DNA of 64,000 nucleotides, taken from contig JAPWJZ010000002.1 of assembly GCA_028283745.1 (NCBI GenBank), positions 124,001 through 188,000 of the forward strand, in the 5' to 3' direction. This DNA is from Micavibrio sp. GTDB taxonomy: Bacteria; Pseudomonadota; Alphaproteobacteria; Micavibrionales; UBA2020. Shown piece by piece: positions 32,467 to 42,059 of the stretch; within the stretch, counting starts at the first letter, position 1, and every line of letters starts with the position of its first letter. The translations under genes were made by a program, and so were the position numbers. A model generated the notes under the pieces. The model searched no databases. It was given only the letters and a program-made list of their open reading frames with translations, and was not told the origin of the DNA.

Positions 32467-34056
32467 TTATGGCTTGAGCTTAAAACTTTTGGCTTTATCG
32501 CGCAGCTTTTCGCGGTTCGCTTCCGCCACCGCCTGTTGCTGCGTTTCGCGGAAGGCGGGTAATGCCGCCACCTTGTCATGCGCGGGCAGCGCGTCATAAA
32601 CCTGCCGCGCCCCTTCGGCGTCCCGCCGCCAGAGGTTCTGGTTAAAAATTTCCCCGTACAGCCCTTGCGCCGCCAGAATGGATGCGACCGTTGCGCCCTG
32701 CAGCGACGGTCCTAAAAAATCCGCCGCTGTCATGCCGGTCAGTACGCCCGCTTCCGCAAGCTTGCCGATGTGCCCGGCCTTTGCGGCTGTAACAAGACCG
32801 CAATCGCCGTTATCTTCCCCGCGCGGGGCGCGCAGGGCCGCCAGTGTCATGCCGGTGGCAAACTGGTTTTCCAGCTTGCGCCTGAAGCGCGGCTGCAGGA
32901 ACAGCGCCAGCTGCTGCAAAGCTTCCAGCGATTCTTCATTCCGCAGCTTGCGGGCAAGGGCGAAGGCTTCGCTTTTACCCGCGTAAACATCCGCGCCGTT
33001 GGTGGCAAGGGTATTAAAAACTTCCGTTTTACCCAACATGACAGCCAGCGTCAGCGGCCGGTCTTTTTCCGCCACGGGGGAAAAACCAAGGCTCATCATG
33101 AAGGGTGTGACGGTGCGGGCATCATCCGACATAATCACAAGTTTCAACAGCAGCGCATCATCTTCATACCGGTCCAGCGCCTTCATTTTTTCAAACCAGT
33201 TGCCGTTGCTGTCACGCTCCCCATCAAATAAATGCGGCAGCATGTTGCGGCGGCGCCATTTTTCGGCAACGGGGTAGCGGTCTTCGATCATCTTGCGGGC
33301 ATTTTCGGGCAGCTTCTTGCCTTGTGCGAGCGCCACCAGCAAAGGCAGATCGGAATGGCTGCTGAAATAATCAAACACCGTGCTTTCGGCATTCACAACC
33401 ATGTCGGCCACGGGCCGGCCCTTGCTGGTGCGCAGGTCTGCCCCCGCGCGGTCGAGCAGCATGGACATATGGACACGCAGGCCATGGTCTTCCAGCAATG
33501 CCGCATGGTACAGCGGGTGCAGGCAGGCGTCGCCCGCGCCAAGGCTGTTTACATCAACCCCTTCGGCAATCATGAAGCTGGCAAGGCCAACATCGCCCGC
33601 CGCGACGGCGGCGGAAAATACGGGACCATCCATAAATGATTTATCTGCGCCCAACGCCACTGCTTCGCGCACAAATTCCAGCGCGCCGGTTGCGGAAATG
33701 AGCGCAGGCAGCATGCCCCGCACTTCATCGGGCCGCGTTTCCGCAAGGTAGCGGAACAACCCACGCGCCCCGCCCTGCAGGCACAGCGTCAGCAGCGACA
33801 GTGTGCCCATATTGCTCACAGCAATGTCGATGGTGCTGGCAAACGCCTTCGCATCTTCTTCCGTGCGGTGCGGTGGCTCGAACAGTGTTTTAAGGAAGTA
33901 GGAGACAATTTCTTTTTCGTCTTCCTTCGCGGCTAAATACAGCGCTTCCTGATTGCCCAGCCGCCAGTTGACGCCGTCAACTTCAACCATGACCTTGACG
34001 CTGAAATGATCACCGTCGCGAATGGCTTTTTCAAGGCGCTTATCCATCATGCTCAT
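32467..34056 (-). CDS. ANK protein with C-terminal Trp module, 529 aa
   Basis: Degenerate ankyrin units run from residue ~5 to ~385. A C-terminal module (residues ~395-520) contains TLAALRAPRG, GLVTAAKAGH, GMTAADFL, NLWRRD and LRDKAK, and the end is KSFKLKP. It overlaps the preceding gene by four bases (ATGA). Repeats are less regular than in the 34961 product. The module is shared by five other proteins of this operon. Confidence 0.87.
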   Translation of the reverse strand: MSMMDKRLEKAIRDGDHFSVKVMVEVDGVNWRLGNQEALYLAAKEDEKEIVSYFLKTLFEPPHRTEEDAKAFASTIDIAVSNMGTLSLLTLCLQGGARGLFRYLAETRPDEVRGMLPALISATGALEFVREAVALGADKSFMDGPVFSAAVAAGDVGLASFMIAEGVDVNSLGAGDACLHPLYHAALLEDHGLRVHMSMLLDRAGADLRTSKGRPVADMVVNAESTVFDYFSSHSDLPLLVALAQGKKLPENARKMIEDRYPVAEKWRRRNMLPHLFDGERDSNGNWFEKMKALDRYEDDALLLKLVIMSDDARTVTPFMMSLGFSPVAEKDRPLTLAVMLGKTEVFNTLATNGADVYAGKSEAFALARKLRNEESLEALQQLALFLQPRFRRKLENQFATGMTLAALRAPRGEDNGDCGLVTAAKAGHIGKLAEAGVLTGMTAADFLGPSLQGATVASILAAQGLYGEIFNQNLWRRDAEGARQVYDALPAHDKVAALPAFRETQQQAVAEANREKLRDKAKSFKLKP

Positions 34057-34964
34057 GGCGGGCTAAACTTTTTGAAGGTGTATTTGCCCTTTGCCTCGCG
34101 TGATACGCGCAGCAGCGCTGCGTCGCGCAAAATCTTTTCGGCATCCAGCTGGTCTTTATAGCGGTCCGGAATTGCTTTAAGTGTTTCTTCCGCTTCGGCG
34201 GGGCGCTGGTGCCAGAAGGCAGGCGCAAAAGCCGTCGCCAGTTGCCGGCGATGGCCGAGGAGGGAAGCAACCGACTGGCCGAATTTATCTTCGGCCAACA
34301 CATCATCCCGCCGCAAGCCGTCCGCCGCCAGTACAGGCGCGGCATCGGCGAAATGGTTGCTGCGCACGCACAGCATCAGGCCCGTCATGCCGTTGGCATC
34401 CAGCTTCTGGCGCAGAGCTTCGGCGGTGATGCCGGTTGCGAACTGCGCGGCATACAGCGTTTCAAGCACCGCCGTATCGGGCTGGACAGCGGCGAGCGCG
34501 CCGTCGGTGTCTGCCGTACGCCCTTCATCCAGCAGGGTTTGCAGGTCTTCGCCTGGTTTCAGCAGGCGGCGCGGCACATCGGCGGCCATGCCCTGCTGCG
34601 CCATTTGTACGGCGGCCTTGGCGCGTTCCTGCACGTTCATGCCGGCATCCACCAGCCTGTCCAGCAGTTTATAGGCGCTTTCCTTGTCTTCTTCAAAAAA
34701 GGCCCAAAGGTCGCGAAAGCCAACGTGCGTTGCGGCAACGCCGTGGTCGAGCAACAGGTGCGCCATTTGCAAATCATCCGTCCGGCGGATGGCCCAGGGC
34801 AGCAACGGCTGGCCTGGGGCGAGGAAGTCATGGCTGGCGCCATTATCCAGCAGCAGTTCAACCTGCTCATAGCTCAGCGTATCAATCGCGAGGTGGAGGG
34901 CGTTGTTTTTTTCCTCTGCCGTCGCTTGCTGCATTTTGGCGACCCATGCATCACGGAGCGTCAT
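34053..34964 (-). CDS. ANK protein with C-terminal Trp module, 303 aa
   Basis: Three or four ankyrin-like units (residues ~15-130: NALHLAIDTLSYEQVELLLDNGASHD) precede the shared module (~165-290): ITAEALRQKL, TGLMLCVRSNH, FAPAFWHQRP and AIPDRYKDQ. It ends with the tail KKFSPP. It is the shortest full carrier of the module, useful for defining its borders. ATGA overlaps on both sides indicate tight translational coupling. Confidence 0.87.
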   Translation of the reverse strand: MTLRDAWVAKMQQATAEEKNNALHLAIDTLSYEQVELLLDNGASHDFLAPGQPLLPWAIRRTDDLQMAHLLLDHGVAATHVGFRDLWAFFEEDKESAYKLLDRLVDAGMNVQERAKAAVQMAQQGMAADVPRRLLKPGEDLQTLLDEGRTADTDGALAAVQPDTAVLETLYAAQFATGITAEALRQKLDANGMTGLMLCVRSNHFADAAPVLAADGLRRDDVLAEDKFGQSVASLLGHRRQLATAFAPAFWHQRPAEAEETLKAIPDRYKDQLDAEKILRDAALLRVSREAKGKYTFKKFSPP

Positions 34965-35860
34965 AATTTAGGGCCGCCGGTTTTGTTATTCTTGGCGCTG
35001 TCCTTTGGCGCACCGGGGGCCGCATAGGGCCGGGCTTTTTGCGCGGCAAGGTAATCTTCCAGCATTTTAACGCATTGCTGTTGGCCCGTCTGTTTTGCCC
35101 AGCGCAGGGCAAGCCCGCCGTCTGCCGGCAAATCCACGCCTTTTTGCAGCAGCAGGCCCAGCACGCGGTGGTGGCCGAAGGCGGCGGAAACATCCACCAT
35201 CAGGCCGTTGCGGGCGTTAATATCCGCGCCTGCGGCAATCAGCACATCGGCGGTGTTGCGGTGGCCGTTGCGGCAGGCCCAGTACAGCGCGGCGTCATCA
35301 TTCGCGCGTGCATCCGCGCCGGCTTTGATCAGGGCGCGTAAAACGAACTCATTGCCGTTTTCGGCCGCGACGCGAAGGGGGGCGCCGCCTTGGGCATTTA
35401 CATTTGCGCCCGCGGCAATCAGCGTTTCCATCATGCGCAGGTTGCGGGTGCCGGCGGCAATCACAATGGCGGCATCATCCTTGGCATGAATATCCGCCCC
35501 CTGCTGCAGCAAATAACCCACAACATCGCGCTGGCCTTCGGCAACGGCGATGTGCAGGGCAAGGCCGCGTTCTTCCCCCGCCTGCACGCCGTTTTTCAGC
35601 AGCACGCGCAGCACGTTCATGTGGGCGAACTGGGCGGCGTATTTAAGCGCCGCATTGTTATTGGCGCGGGGGTTGGCGCCGGAGGCGATGAGGAACGACG
35701 CGCGAATATCGCGGCCATTGCGGGCACAGCTTATCAAAGCGTTATCCAGCCGTGTCTGGTGGAACTGGACGGTAAAACGGCGCAGGTTGTTGAAGGCCCG
35801 GCGCATGAAACCGCCGAGGCCTGTCAGCTTGTCGTCATTGTCGTCCTCAAAACGGGACAT
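34961..35860 (-). CDS. Canonical ankyrin-repeat protein, 299 aa
   Basis: The most regular ANK array of the operon. Seven to eight repeats (residues ~45-270) are spaced 33 residues apart with LLxxGADIxAxxxAALxxAA signatures. The basic N-terminus (FMRRAFNNLRRFTVQFHQ) has no signal peptide. It lacks the Trp module and the aromatic tail. The ATG at 35860 (MSRFEDDND) is chosen; an ATG at 35920 in the same frame has no binding site. Confidence 0.9.
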   Translation of the reverse strand: MSRFEDDNDDKLTGLGGFMRRAFNNLRRFTVQFHQTRLDNALISCARNGRDIRASFLIASGANPRANNNAALKYAAQFAHMNVLRVLLKNGVQAGEERGLALHIAVAEGQRDVVGYLLQQGADIHAKDDAAIVIAAGTRNLRMMETLIAAGANVNAQGGAPLRVAAENGNEFVLRALIKAGADARANDDAALYWACRNGHRNTADVLIAAGADINARNGLMVDVSAAFGHHRVLGLLLQKGVDLPADGGLALRWAKQTGQQQCVKMLEDYLAAQKARPYAAPGAPKDSAKNNKTGGPKL

Positions 35861-35956
35861 GCGCTGCCGATTCCCTTGCCGAAATATGATTTGAGGCAAA
35901 TCGTATACATAACAAAGCACAGGGTCAACCGATGATTTTTACCCTAAGTACTTGAT

Positions 35957-37513
35957 TTATTTAGGCCGGAAGCGGTTTTTATCATCCCCGCGCAGGCGGC
36001 GCAGGCGGTCGGTATCGCGGTTGGTCTTCAGGGTTTCCAGCAGGCTGGCATGCGCGACCCCCAGCTGTTGTTTTTGCTGCACCGGAAAGGCTGCGAAGAC
36101 TGCAGCATAATCATCCTCCCGCATTGACCAAAGACCCGCGTTTTGCAGCAAATGCGCCTGCCCGTTGCGGCAAAGACTGTCGAGCGCAGAGGGTGTATTG
36201 CCTTTTGCCGCCAGTAATTCAGCCGCTGTTACATCCGGCAGCAGGGTCACAATTGCTGCACCCTCCCCCGCGGCGGCGGCAAGCTGCAGGCCGGTACGTC
36301 CGGTCACGACATCCGTGCTGCGCAGCAAATTTTCGGTCAATGGGGCGTCTGCGCCTTTAAAAACCTTGAAATCTTCAATATCCAGCTGCTTTTCGGCGGC
36401 TTCCAGCAGGCCAAGGACGCGGGCTTCGGCGGGTAATATATTGCCCGCTTTCACTTTATCCCGCCCGCGGATGGTATTTAATGCTGCATAGTCGTCGCAG
36501 CGGGGGTCCGCCCCCTTTTCCAGCGCCTTTGCAGCAAAAACCGGGTCAACCGCAAATGCTGCTGCCTGCAGGCCAATATCGGGACTGGCCCCTAATTCAA
36601 GCAAATGGGTGCAAAGGGCGAAGCGGCCGGTGGTTTGCTGGGTGGCGAAAGCCTTGGCAAAGGCATCGCCCGCCTGTTGCAGGGCAAGGTCAAGCTGCTG
36701 CTGCCTGTCCGGCAATTGGCTGAATAATTCATGGTTCAGGACCCGTTCGGCGACCTTGGTGGCGGTTTGGGCGCCGGCTTCCTGCAGGGCGCCCCGCAAA
36801 ATAACGCTCATATCATCTCCCCGCCCTTCGGCGAAGCTGAGGATATTGTCGAGCAGGGCCAGATATTGCTCATCCGTATGGCGGCGGATGTTCTGGGTCT
36901 GGTCGCGCTTTTCGGATAGCTGGCGGCAGACGGCTTTGGCGGCCTGCAGCGCGTCGATGTCTTCAAACATCACATCTTCGGCACGGCTTAAATTATCCGT
37001 CTCGATGTAAGCGACCAGCGCTTCGGCATAGCCGCGGCCATTGCCGCTTTGCAAAATATGGGCGGTGATGGGGTAGTTTTTTTCACGGATGCTTTCAATA
37101 AGACTGGCATGCGCATCAAACGAAATATGCGCGCCCTGCGCTTCCAGCTTTTTGACCAGCTTCAATTCACCGCCCAGCACGGCCGCATAAAACGATACAT
37201 CCAGCGTGCGCTGGTTATAGGCTTCTTTTTCGATAAAGAAATCGACGATGTCATTATGGCCGCGCAGCGCTGCCACATGCATGGCGGCGTTCAGGCGTTC
37301 GGTCAGCCCCTGCTTGTTCAGCAGGCGGTAAAATTCAACCACGGCGGTATTCAGGTTCAGTTCGGGGATATCAAGAATATCCGACTTCAGCAGGCCCACG
37401 TTCGCGCCCGTACCATACAGCTGTTTCACCATGGCAAGGTCGCCCTGCCATGCGGCAATGAGCAGGTCTTTGGCGACGGCCATATCGTGCGGCGGGCTTA
37501 TTTTTGCCTTCAT
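35957..37513 (-). CDS. ANK protein with C-terminal Trp module, 518 aa
   Basis: Ankyrin units are clear at the N-terminus (residues ~10-155) and again near 310-350; a helical, charged middle separates them. The shared module (~385-510) has LLRSTDVVTGRTGLQLAAAAGE, VTAAELL and AGLWSMRED, and the end is DDKNRFRPK. It overlaps the 37510 gene by four bases, and 96 bases separate it from the 34961 gene, where a new translation or transcription start is possible. Confidence 0.86.
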   Translation of the reverse strand: MKAKISPPHDMAVAKDLLIAAWQGDLAMVKQLYGTGANVGLLKSDILDIPELNLNTAVVEFYRLLNKQGLTERLNAAMHVAALRGHNDIVDFFIEKEAYNQRTLDVSFYAAVLGGELKLVKKLEAQGAHISFDAHASLIESIREKNYPITAHILQSGNGRGYAEALVAYIETDNLSRAEDVMFEDIDALQAAKAVCRQLSEKRDQTQNIRRHTDEQYLALLDNILSFAEGRGDDMSVILRGALQEAGAQTATKVAERVLNHELFSQLPDRQQQLDLALQQAGDAFAKAFATQQTTGRFALCTHLLELGASPDIGLQAAAFAVDPVFAAKALEKGADPRCDDYAALNTIRGRDKVKAGNILPAEARVLGLLEAAEKQLDIEDFKVFKGADAPLTENLLRSTDVVTGRTGLQLAAAAGEGAAIVTLLPDVTAAELLAAKGNTPSALDSLCRNGQAHLLQNAGLWSMREDDYAAVFAAFPVQQKQQLGVAHASLLETLKTNRDTDRLRRLRGDDKNRFRPK

Positions 37514-38727
37514 GGCTTCCCGCCCGCTTTTTTATTCGGCGCATTGGGGGAGAGCGACCAACGGCCTGACCGCGCCTGGTCACGCAACCGTTGCTGTTTT
37601 ACATTGGCGGCGAATGATTTGGGGTCGACTATTTTTTCACCGCGCAGGGCTTTTAACGCATCGGTCAGCTTTTCAATTTCCTGCGGGCGGTTCTGCCACA
37701 GGCGCGGGTCAAGCACCTGCTTTGCCTCGCCGCGCGCCAGTAGAATGGCAAGGGGGCTGGTGCCGCTGGCATCTTCGCGCGTCAGGTCGGCGGCGGTGAG
37801 GTGATTTTTGTCTTCTTTCAGCGCCGCATCAATCACCTCGGCAAAATTGCCGGTGCGGGCGGCAAGACCCATGAGCGTCGTGCGTTCCGCCTGAAGGCCA
37901 TGGGGAATGCTGCGGAATTCATCCAGCGTCGGGTGGTTGGGGGCGACGTAGGCGTAGTAGGTTTGCATTTCCTGCGCGTCAAAATCCAGCAGGTTCTTCA
38001 GGAAGGCTTTGGCCGCCGTCCTGTCCTTGCCGTCATCACGGTACAGCAGGCCAATGACGGAGGCGCGGTAAAGGCTGGCGCCGTTTTTATGCAGGTATTC
38101 CATCATCGGCAAATTGCTTTCCGCGAAAGCGAGGAAGAAGCTGCTGCCGCCGGTTAAAACATCAACCCCCGCTTCCTTGAACGCGTCCATCTGCTGCGGT
38201 GTGCCGCGGGCGGCGATGTGATACAGCGCATCTTCCGGATTGGCATGGCCGTGCGCTGCAAGATAGCCCGCAACCTTCAAGCCTTTTTCGGGGAAGTATT
38301 TTACGAGGCGTACCAGCAGTTCCGGCGCGTCATCCACGGGGATGCGAAAGCCGCGCATGAGCATGGATTTCACAACATCCAGCTCGCCGGTATTACAGGC
38401 GGTGTTGAAGGCTTCGCTGGTGAAGCTTTGGTAGGAAATGTTGAATTTGCGGTTATCGTCCAGCGTCTGGTTAAACTTTTTCCAGTCGCGCTGCGCCGCC
38501 GCCTGCTTGAGCAGGAACCAGAAATTCCATTCGTTCTTGGCGGTATATTGCCCAAGACTTTCCTGCAATTCGCGGGCGGCCTTTTTGAATTCATCGCTGA
38601 GGCCGACTTTGGGCGGCGTGCCCGGTGGTATATTGGATGGTATATTGGGCGGGTTATTATTTGCCGGCACTGGCGCGGTATTGCCGTGGTCCTTGAAACC
38701 GTCGGCCTGATCATCGGGGTTGTGCAT
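37510..38727 (-). CDS. ANK protein with Pro-rich N-terminus and Trp module, 405 aa
   Basis: The first ~35 residues are Asn/Pro-rich (NNPPNIPSNIPPGTPP), probably disordered. Ankyrin units follow (residues ~60-260). The shared module (~275-390) contains TLMGLAARTGN, LTAADLT, PRLWQNRP and RLRDQARSG. The tail is GRWSLSPNAPNKK, one of the aromatic-basic-Pro ends. Five bases separate it from the upstream 38733 gene. Confidence 0.85.
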   Translation of the reverse strand: MHNPDDQADGFKDHGNTAPVPANNNPPNIPSNIPPGTPPKVGLSDEFKKAARELQESLGQYTAKNEWNFWFLLKQAAAQRDWKKFNQTLDDNRKFNISYQSFTSEAFNTACNTGELDVVKSMLMRGFRIPVDDAPELLVRLVKYFPEKGLKVAGYLAAHGHANPEDALYHIAARGTPQQMDAFKEAGVDVLTGGSSFFLAFAESNLPMMEYLHKNGASLYRASVIGLLYRDDGKDRTAAKAFLKNLLDFDAQEMQTYYAYVAPNHPTLDEFRSIPHGLQAERTTLMGLAARTGNFAEVIDAALKEDKNHLTAADLTREDASGTSPLAILLARGEAKQVLDPRLWQNRPQEIEKLTDALKALRGEKIVDPKSFAANVKQQRLRDQARSGRWSLSPNAPNKKAGGKP

Positions 38728-38732
38728 GCTGT

Positions 38733-39989
38733 TTAACCCGGTGACAGCTTGTAGCGCTTGGCAGCACTGCGCAGCTTTTGCTGATCGAAGTTTGCCGTCA
38801 GGCGGTCAAGGTCAACGGCGGCGCGTTCGACATCGCTCAAGTTTTCCTGCAACGTGGTCAGCAGTTTTTGCGCATTGGGCGCCCAATAGGCGGTTTCCAG
38901 CAGCTGGTCCTGGTCGCCGCGGTCAATGGCGAAGGAAAGCAGGCTGCGCTTTTCATCATTCCTGCGGGTCAGGTCCTGCGCTGCCAGGCCGCCGTTGTTG
39001 CGGGCGGCATCCATCACTTTATCCAGCACCTGCGCGCGGGCGGCCAAAATAAAGCCGTTATCGCCGCGATCGCCGCTGTACTGGCGCAGGTCTTCAAGCC
39101 GGAAATCATCCTTGAACAGGGTGGTGAACACATGCTGCGCATTTGCGGTATATGCCGCGCGCGCATCGGCAAATTTTTGCTGCAGGGCTTCGGTTTTTTC
39201 GCGGTCATTCTTTTCCGCCAGTTTTTCGGCCAGAAAAGTTTCGGCGGCGCGGGCGTTGTACCACGGGTCTGCACCGTGTTTCAGCAGAATATCGATCGTT
39301 TCGGGGTATTGAATACCGCCCATGGACATATGCGCCGTAATAATGAGCGACAGGTCAAGAATAAGCCCGCCCTTGTAACCGGCATCCAGAAATTTTTCGA
39401 CGAGGGCGAGGTAGCTTTCCTTCTCCGCAAAGGCGGCGGGCGGCTTGCTGATGATGAGCGTTTGCAGCGTCGCATCGCCGTTAATGTTTACATCCGCGCC
39501 AAGGTCGATGGCGCTGCCAAGCGCAATGAACTTTTTAGAACCGACGGCGGACTGCAAAATTTTGTCCGCAGCGTCCTGTTTATCCGCGCTAACGGCAACA
39601 ATATCCGCTGCCAGTTTCGCGTGTTTATCGTCGGGGAAATGTTCAAAGATGATGTTGTAGGAATCCGACCGCACAACGCCGTTGTCGAAATTACGCTCCG
39701 CAAGGTAAACGGCAAGCGCGGCATTTTTTGCCTTCGCGGCTTCAAGCAGCAGCAGCATGCCGCTTTCAGGCGACATTTCCACCGGCGCGTTTTCAAAAAT
39801 ATACTGCACCACGTTTAATGCATTGGCGGTAACGGCGGTAGACAGCACGCGGCCACGGTAAAGTTCATCGATGCCGGGTTCCGCCCGCAGAATCGCTTCA
39901 AGGCCGCCAAAATCCTGCTCGAGGAAGGCGGTGGTCACGCGCTGTTCCAGCAATTCCTGCGCTGATAATTCTTTATTATTATCAATCAT
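38733..39989 (-). CDS. ANK protein with C-terminal Trp module, 418 aa
   Basis: Weak ankyrin units over residues ~15-265 (e.g. GADVNINGDATLQTL). The shared module (~285-410) contains DLRQYSGDRGDNGFILAARA, GLAAQDLTRR, AYWAPN and LRSAAKRYK, ending YKLSPG. 91 bases separate it from the first operon gene. Repeat sequence is strongly degenerate, so the module is the best evidence of kinship with its neighbours. Confidence 0.83.
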   Translation of the reverse strand: MIDNNKELSAQELLEQRVTTAFLEQDFGGLEAILRAEPGIDELYRGRVLSTAVTANALNVVQYIFENAPVEMSPESGMLLLLEAAKAKNAALAVYLAERNFDNGVVRSDSYNIIFEHFPDDKHAKLAADIVAVSADKQDAADKILQSAVGSKKFIALGSAIDLGADVNINGDATLQTLIISKPPAAFAEKESYLALVEKFLDAGYKGGLILDLSLIITAHMSMGGIQYPETIDILLKHGADPWYNARAAETFLAEKLAEKNDREKTEALQQKFADARAAYTANAQHVFTTLFKDDFRLEDLRQYSGDRGDNGFILAARAQVLDKVMDAARNNGGLAAQDLTRRNDEKRSLLSFAIDRGDQDQLLETAYWAPNAQKLLTTLQENLSDVERAAVDLDRLTANFDQQKLRSAAKRYKLSPG

Positions 39990-40080
39990 TTATAATAATT
40001 CCGGCGGTGGCGGCTTTTGCTTGTTTCGGGTGTTATCGTAGCGGGGCGGGTTTGTTATGTCAACAATCGCCGGCCCCTGC

Positions 40081-41598
40081 CTATTTCGGCGGTTTAAAGC
40101 CGCCGTTAAACTGCGCTTTTTTGCGCAGCGCGCGGTAGTTGATTTCGGCGGTGATGCCGGAAAGGTTGACGCGCTTCTGGTACGGGGCCGGCAGCTGGCT
40201 GTGCAGCTCCGTCACTTCATGAATGCGGTCGGCCCAGAAGGCGGGCATGAAAAAGTCCTGCAGGTTTTTGTGCGCGACCAGCTGCGACAGCACGGTGTCG
40301 ATACGGTCATCGGGGTGATACAAATCATCCGCCTGAAGCCTGCCGCCGTTTGCCTTGCCGACGAGGGCGCCGAATTTTCCGGTCTGCGCTGCAATCAACA
40401 GCCCTGTATCGCCGGAGGGGCCTTTGCGGCTGCGCAGGTCATCGACCGAATAGCTATCGCCGAAGGTTGCCGTAAATTCTTCGGCTTTTTTCGTGCGTAT
40501 GCGTGTCATGACATTGCGGTGGCCTTCCACAATGGCGCGCATCATAGGCATGCTGCGGCGACGGCGGGCTTCATACCAGGCTTCGTTTTGAAGGGCGGTA
40601 TGGTCTGCGCCGTGCTGCATTAATAATGTAATCATGGCGGGGTTCTTGGAATAGACGGCTTCGGTGAGCGGAGTTTCGCGGGCTTCGTTCAAATTCGCGT
40701 TCGCACCGCGCTCCAGTATAAACTGCGCGGTCTCAAGGTCCCCCTGCCGTGCGGCATGGCGCAGCGCCTTGCCGTGCTGGGCGTTAATATCCGCCCCGTG
40801 CGCCAGCAGGTAATTGGCGGAATCGTATTGCTTGCTGTGCAGCGCGTCTGTCAGGGCTTCGCTTTCCTTCACGTCGGCGGCAATGTTGTGTTTTGTGAAT
40901 ATTTTCAAAACGTCCACGTGCCCTTCGCGCGCCGCGCCAATGAAGGCTTTATAATTATCGGCTTTGGCATCCGCGCCTTTTTCCAGCAGGTAGTCAACAA
41001 CTGCGGCATGGCCGTTCAATGCGGCCCGCTGCAACGGTTCACCATGCCAGTTTTCAATTTCCGCGCCCGCGTCTACCAGCAGCTTTACAATCTCAAGGCT
41101 GCCGTCTTCGCAGGCCTCTTTTAAAGGGCCGCTGTTCCAGACATCCGCTTCCGCGCCTTTTTCCAGCAGGTAGGCGACGATAGCGGTTTGTTTGTGCGTC
41201 ACAGACGTGCGCAGCATTTCGTCGCTGTAATGATGAATATCCGCATCGTATTTTTCAACAAGATCACGCACGATGTTCAGGCGGCCGGCTTTGCAGGCTT
41301 CTTCCGCCAGTGTCGAAATGCGGGCATGTTCGTGCCAGCCGGGTTCGCGGGAGGTCATGGTATTGAACATGTCATCGCGGCCGGCGCGAATGGCAGCAGT
41401 GGTAAAGCGGTCATCCAGCGCCCAGGCGGCATCAATTTGCATGAGCATGTCAAAACGCCAGCGGTTGCCGCCGGTAATGGCGCTTTCCATTTCGTCCTGC
41501 AAATCATCACGGCTGCGGCCGCGCAGCGTAGCGCGCCAGTGATGGTCCGCCAAGGTGGGCTTTTTCGGAATATCACTATCGGGCGGCATGTTGGACAT
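40081..41598 (-). CDS. ANK protein with C-terminal Trp module, first operon gene, 505 aa
   Basis: An N-terminal helical region (~1-60) is followed by about ten ankyrin repeats (~65-370, including GKALRHAARQGDLETAQFILERGANANLN). The module spans ~385-495: DDLRSRKGPSGDTGLLIAAQTGK, LQADDLYHPDD, PAFWADR, SQLPAPYQ. The end is GGFKPPK. As the first gene it should follow the operon promoter in 41599-41839, where I could not assign a convincing one. Confidence 0.9.
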   Translation of the reverse strand: MSNMPPDSDIPKKPTLADHHWRATLRGRSRDDLQDEMESAITGGNRWRFDMLMQIDAAWALDDRFTTAAIRAGRDDMFNTMTSREPGWHEHARISTLAEEACKAGRLNIVRDLVEKYDADIHHYSDEMLRTSVTHKQTAIVAYLLEKGAEADVWNSGPLKEACEDGSLEIVKLLVDAGAEIENWHGEPLQRAALNGHAAVVDYLLEKGADAKADNYKAFIGAAREGHVDVLKIFTKHNIAADVKESEALTDALHSKQYDSANYLLAHGADINAQHGKALRHAARQGDLETAQFILERGANANLNEARETPLTEAVYSKNPAMITLLMQHGADHTALQNEAWYEARRRRSMPMMRAIVEGHRNVMTRIRTKKAEEFTATFGDSYSVDDLRSRKGPSGDTGLLIAAQTGKFGALVGKANGGRLQADDLYHPDDRIDTVLSQLVAHKNLQDFFMPAFWADRIHEVTELHSQLPAPYQKRVNLSGITAEINYRALRKKAQFNGGFKPPK

Positions 41599-41715
41599 GG
41601 CGTTGCTTTTTAAACGGGGGTTGAATGTGCAGGCTGCAGTTTCGCACAGAAAAGCCGGCTATGACAACCCTCAACAGGATGGAATTGGTTCTATTTCATA
41701 TGTAAATAAATAGTC

Positions 41716-41727
41716 CGGCACGTGCCG
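41716..41727. promoter_or_regulatory. Perfect palindrome CGGCACGTGCCG
   Basis: A 12-bp perfect dyad in the divergent 241-base region between the ANK operon (starts 41598) and the DUF3126 gene (starts 41840). Position fits an operator for either transcript. It could also be chance in GC-rich DNA. Confidence 0.35.
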
Positions 41728-41839
41728 CAAACGTCACTTTCATTTCAATGCTTTATTCCGTTCGGCCTGCAAAACCGCTACAATGCAAGCCAGCAACAAC
41801 ACCCAAGCGCCGTTTAAAAAGCGCCCTATTGAGGAAGCC

Positions 41840-42058
41840 ATGGAAAAATCGGAAATCACCCGCCTTCAGTCCTACCTGCAGCAAAAATTCGGCAACAAAA
41901 GCCTGAGCCTTGCGCTGCGCAAAGAAGCGAAAGATTCCGTTGAAGTCATGCTGCAGGGCGAATTCATCGGCGTGATTTACCGCGATGAAGACGAAGGCGA
42001 AGTTTCCTACGACTTCAACATGGCCATCCTCGAGATGGACCTTCCCCCCGCTGCGTAA
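41840..42058 (+). CDS. DUF3126-family protein, 72 aa
   Basis: MEKSEITRLQSYLQQKFGNKSL... with FIGVIYRDEDEGEVSYDFNMAIL at the end matches DUF3126, a small family found in Alphaproteobacteria. Function unknown. The ATG at 41840 has GAGGAAG directly upstream; the ORF is open from 41783 but without a binding site. A hairpin follows (42060-42078). Confidence 0.88.
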   Translation: MEKSEITRLQSYLQQKFGNKSLSLALRKEAKDSVEVMLQGEFIGVIYRDEDEGEVSYDFNMAILEMDLPPAA

Positions 42059-42059
42059 C

